A DNA stretch of 31,826 nt. It comes from a virus. The translations under genes and the position numbers were made by a program. The DNA lies in IMG/VR virus record IMGVR_UViG_3300042892_003322, positions 1 to 31,826 of that record. The stretch is one strand, 5' to 3'. Shown piece after piece: positions 30,428 to 31,826 of the stretch. Numbering within the stretch: position 1 is the first letter of the stretch; each line of letters starts with the position of its first letter. The notes beneath the pieces are model-generated. The model saw only the letters and a list, made by a program, of their open reading frames with translations. It was not told where the DNA came from and made no database searches.

Positions 30428-31165
30428 ATGAGTGTAGATAAGCGTGCAAGAGAAATATCAGAATTTTTAAAAGTACCTGAAGGTTACGCTAAACAAAGAT
30501 TGGAAAAAGGTTTTCATTACAACCATCATGAGGTAGCAAATGACTTTAATGATGCTAGAACAAATGTAGATAACGCTGATTCTCTCCTAAATTGGTATAG
30601 GAATACAGATGCGTATATTTGGGAATTATCAGCTTATCATCTAGACCAAGGTTTTAACTATTCTGGCATGTGCGAAGGCATAGCCCTTGGTTTGAGACAT
30701 TCGGGCAAAAACAAGGTTCTTTCACTTGGTGACGGAATAGGCTCTTTGAGCATAAGGTTGGCCGAAGAAGGTTTAGAAGCAACTTACCACGATTTGGAAG
30801 GTGGCAAAACGGCCAACTTTGCGCAGTATAGATTTAGTCTTGAAGAAAAACTTGTTATCAACACATTATTCACTAGCAGCTTTGAACCTAAACTTGGCAA
30901 TAGAGCGTTTGATGCGGTAGTTGCATTAGATTTCTTTGAACATGTTGTAAATGTTGAAGAATGGGCAAAAGCTGTTTATGACACCCTTAAGAAAGGCGGC
31001 GTGTTTATTGCACAAAATGGATTTGCGATTGGAGATATTGAACACGGAAACTCTATACCCATGCACTTGGCTGTAAATAATAAATATGAAACAGAGTGGT
31101 TTCCACTATTGCAAAGCATTGGTTTTGTTTTGCACGAAAATAAGCAGTGGTGGACAAAGCCGTGA
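30428..31165 (+). CDS. Class I SAM-dependent methyltransferase
   Basis: The ATG at 30428, with GGAG 5 nt upstream, is preferred over an in-frame TTG at 30401. In the 245-residue product, motif I is VLSLGDGIGSLSIRLAEEG at 97-115, motif II is TYHDLEG, and FDAVVALDFFEHV at 161-173 is the post-II strand typical of small-molecule or sugar methyltransferases; LKKGGVFIAQNG follows. N-terminal 95 residues are helical and unassigned. Neighbouring a glycosyltransferase, it may methylate a sugar or modified product. The stop overlaps the next GTG (GTGA). Confidence 0.82.
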   Translation: MSVDKRAREISEFLKVPEGYAKQRLEKGFHYNHHEVANDFNDARTNVDNADSLLNWYRNTDAYIWELSAYHLDQGFNYSGMCEGIALGLRHSGKNKVLSLGDGIGSLSIRLAEEGLEATYHDLEGGKTANFAQYRFSLEEKLVINTLFTSSFEPKLGNRAFDAVVALDFFEHVVNVEEWAKAVYDTLKKGGVFIAQNGFAIGDIEHGNSIPMHLAVNNKYETEWFPLLQSIGFVLHENKQWWTKP

Positions 31166-31826
31166 GAATTGATTTTGGAGTATCTAGCTATAATAATCCG
31201 GACAAATTAGATAGGTCTATAACTGCTTTTAGGCAGAACACTCATTGTGATTGGAGACTCTTAGTGTTAGAGAACGCCTCAGAAGATCCAGAAACAATAA
31301 AGGTCGCCCAAAAACACGCTGCGGAAGATCCAAGAGTTGTTATTAAACAATTAACTAAAAACGTAAGATATACTGGTGCTGTTAATCATATTCTTGAGTG
31401 GGCAGAAACTAATAACGTAGGCTATATAGATAATGACGCCTATATTATGACTCCAGGATGGGATCTAAAATTAGCCTCTTATCTTGAAGGTAACCACGAA
31501 GTTGCAATGGCGTTTCCGAATGGAGGGGCGTATCCTATGCAACGTCCAAGATATTTAGAAATATTATGGGGTGTTGGTTTTTGTTGGATTTTAAATCGTC
31601 AAAGATATAAAGAGATTGGTGGATTTGATACAGAAATTGGTCATCAAGAAGAAGTTGATTTTCAGACAAGAATAAGATTAGGTGGCTGGAGAATAGTAGC
31701 TGACCCAACAGTTTTAGTTGCTCATGATGCAACAAGTACGCGTAATCCTGAAGCACAAGAAAGAATTAATCAAGGTGTGATTAATTGGGTTAATAAATGG
31801 AATAAGTATTATGTTGGGCCCCATGT
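31162..31826 (+). CDS. Family 2 glycosyltransferase, 5' part
   Basis: Starts with GTG overlapping the methyltransferase stop and runs off the window (221 codons seen). The GT-A pattern is clear: RIDFGVSSYNNPDKLDRSI, WRLLVLENASEDPET, and the metal-binding VGYIDNDAYI with D90-N-D92. WGVGFCWILNRQRYKEIGGFDTE and HQEEVDFQTRIRLGG are the acceptor-side signature of GT2 enzymes. Acceptor unknown. Coupling to the methyltransferase suggests both act on the same glycan or modified molecule. Confidence 0.85.
   Translation, partial: MRIDFGVSSYNNPDKLDRSITAFRQNTHCDWRLLVLENASEDPETIKVAQKHAAEDPRVVIKQLTKNVRYTGAVNHILEWAETNNVGYIDNDAYIMTPGWDLKLASYLEGNHEVAMAFPNGGAYPMQRPRYLEILWGVGFCWILNRQRYKEIGGFDTEIGHQEEVDFQTRIRLGGWRIVADPTVLVAHDATSTRNPEAQERINQGVINWVNKWNKYYVGPH

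Noticed and set aside
1-31826. tRNA genes, including one that could read CGG
   Set aside because: No T-loop GTTCGANNC sequence with matching stems was found in spacers; TTCGA matches lie in coding DNA or in the AT-rich spacer at 565 without a cloverleaf.

Overview
The window is about 32 kb of a low-GC, tightly packed genome of a tailed double-stranded DNA phage. All genes but one lie on the + strand, usually with 1-17 nt overlaps. The host is uncertain. A low-GC actinobacterium is a plausible guess. Supporting signs are a MSMEG_6728-type DNA glycosylase, ThyX, B12-dependent ribonucleotide reductase, a DnaE-type replicase, a VanY-like lysin followed by a one-helix holin, and several genes whose ATG sits 5-6 nt after a -10 box (leaderless mRNA). 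None of these proves the host. I saw no tRNA, rRNA, CRISPR array or insertion sequence.

Layout: 1-1260 holds two probable virion proteins. At 1299-1378 an extended -10 promoter and a strong terminator enclose about 65 nt without a gene (candidate small RNA). 1424-5878 carries nrdJ, thyX and small unknown genes. 5880-11155 mixes glycosyltransferases with nucleic-acid and nucleotide enzymes (thermonuclease-like, pyrimidine-dimer-glycosylase-like, 2OG oxygenase, deoxyribosyltransferase-like). 11157-21169 is the replication block: endonuclease, DnaB-type helicase, a degenerate Fe-S nuclease, HD hydrolase, AEP-type primase, zinc ribbon, DnaE polymerase and a Cas4/RecB-like nuclease. 21235-21411 is the only minus-strand gene, followed by a divergent promoter region. 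21520-25239 has a TnsA/resolvase-like endonuclease, a sigma factor, RNase H and a dNMP kinase. 25314-29291 is a run of very small Lys/Ala-rich proteins, interrupted by a 2OG oxygenase and an endolysin-holin pair. 29310-31826 ends with a TauD/clavaminate-synthase-like oxygenase, a methyltransferase and a glycosyltransferase cut by the window edge.

The most unusual observation: two genes, the Cas4/RecB-like nuclease (20368-21169) and the sigma factor (22086-22963), are intact only if the ribosome shifts +1 once and twice respectively. All three shifts fall on an in-frame CGG codon that becomes a GGN codon if its C is skipped. Scanning every CGG trinucleotide in the window by eye, I found only four in-frame CGG codons among roughly nine thousand. 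Three are these shift sites and the fourth (7128) is read normally. This suggests programmed +1 frameshifting at a shunned, slowly decoded codon, controlling a phage sigma factor and a recombination/repair nuclease. Assembly error or decay is the alternative.

The genes fit a phage that builds its own nucleotide pool (NrdJ, ThyX, dNMP kinase) and largely its own replisome (helicase, primase, polymerase III alpha, RNase H, nucleases). It may redirect transcription with its sigma factor and decorate its DNA or virion with glycosyltransferases and Fe(II)/2OG oxygenases.
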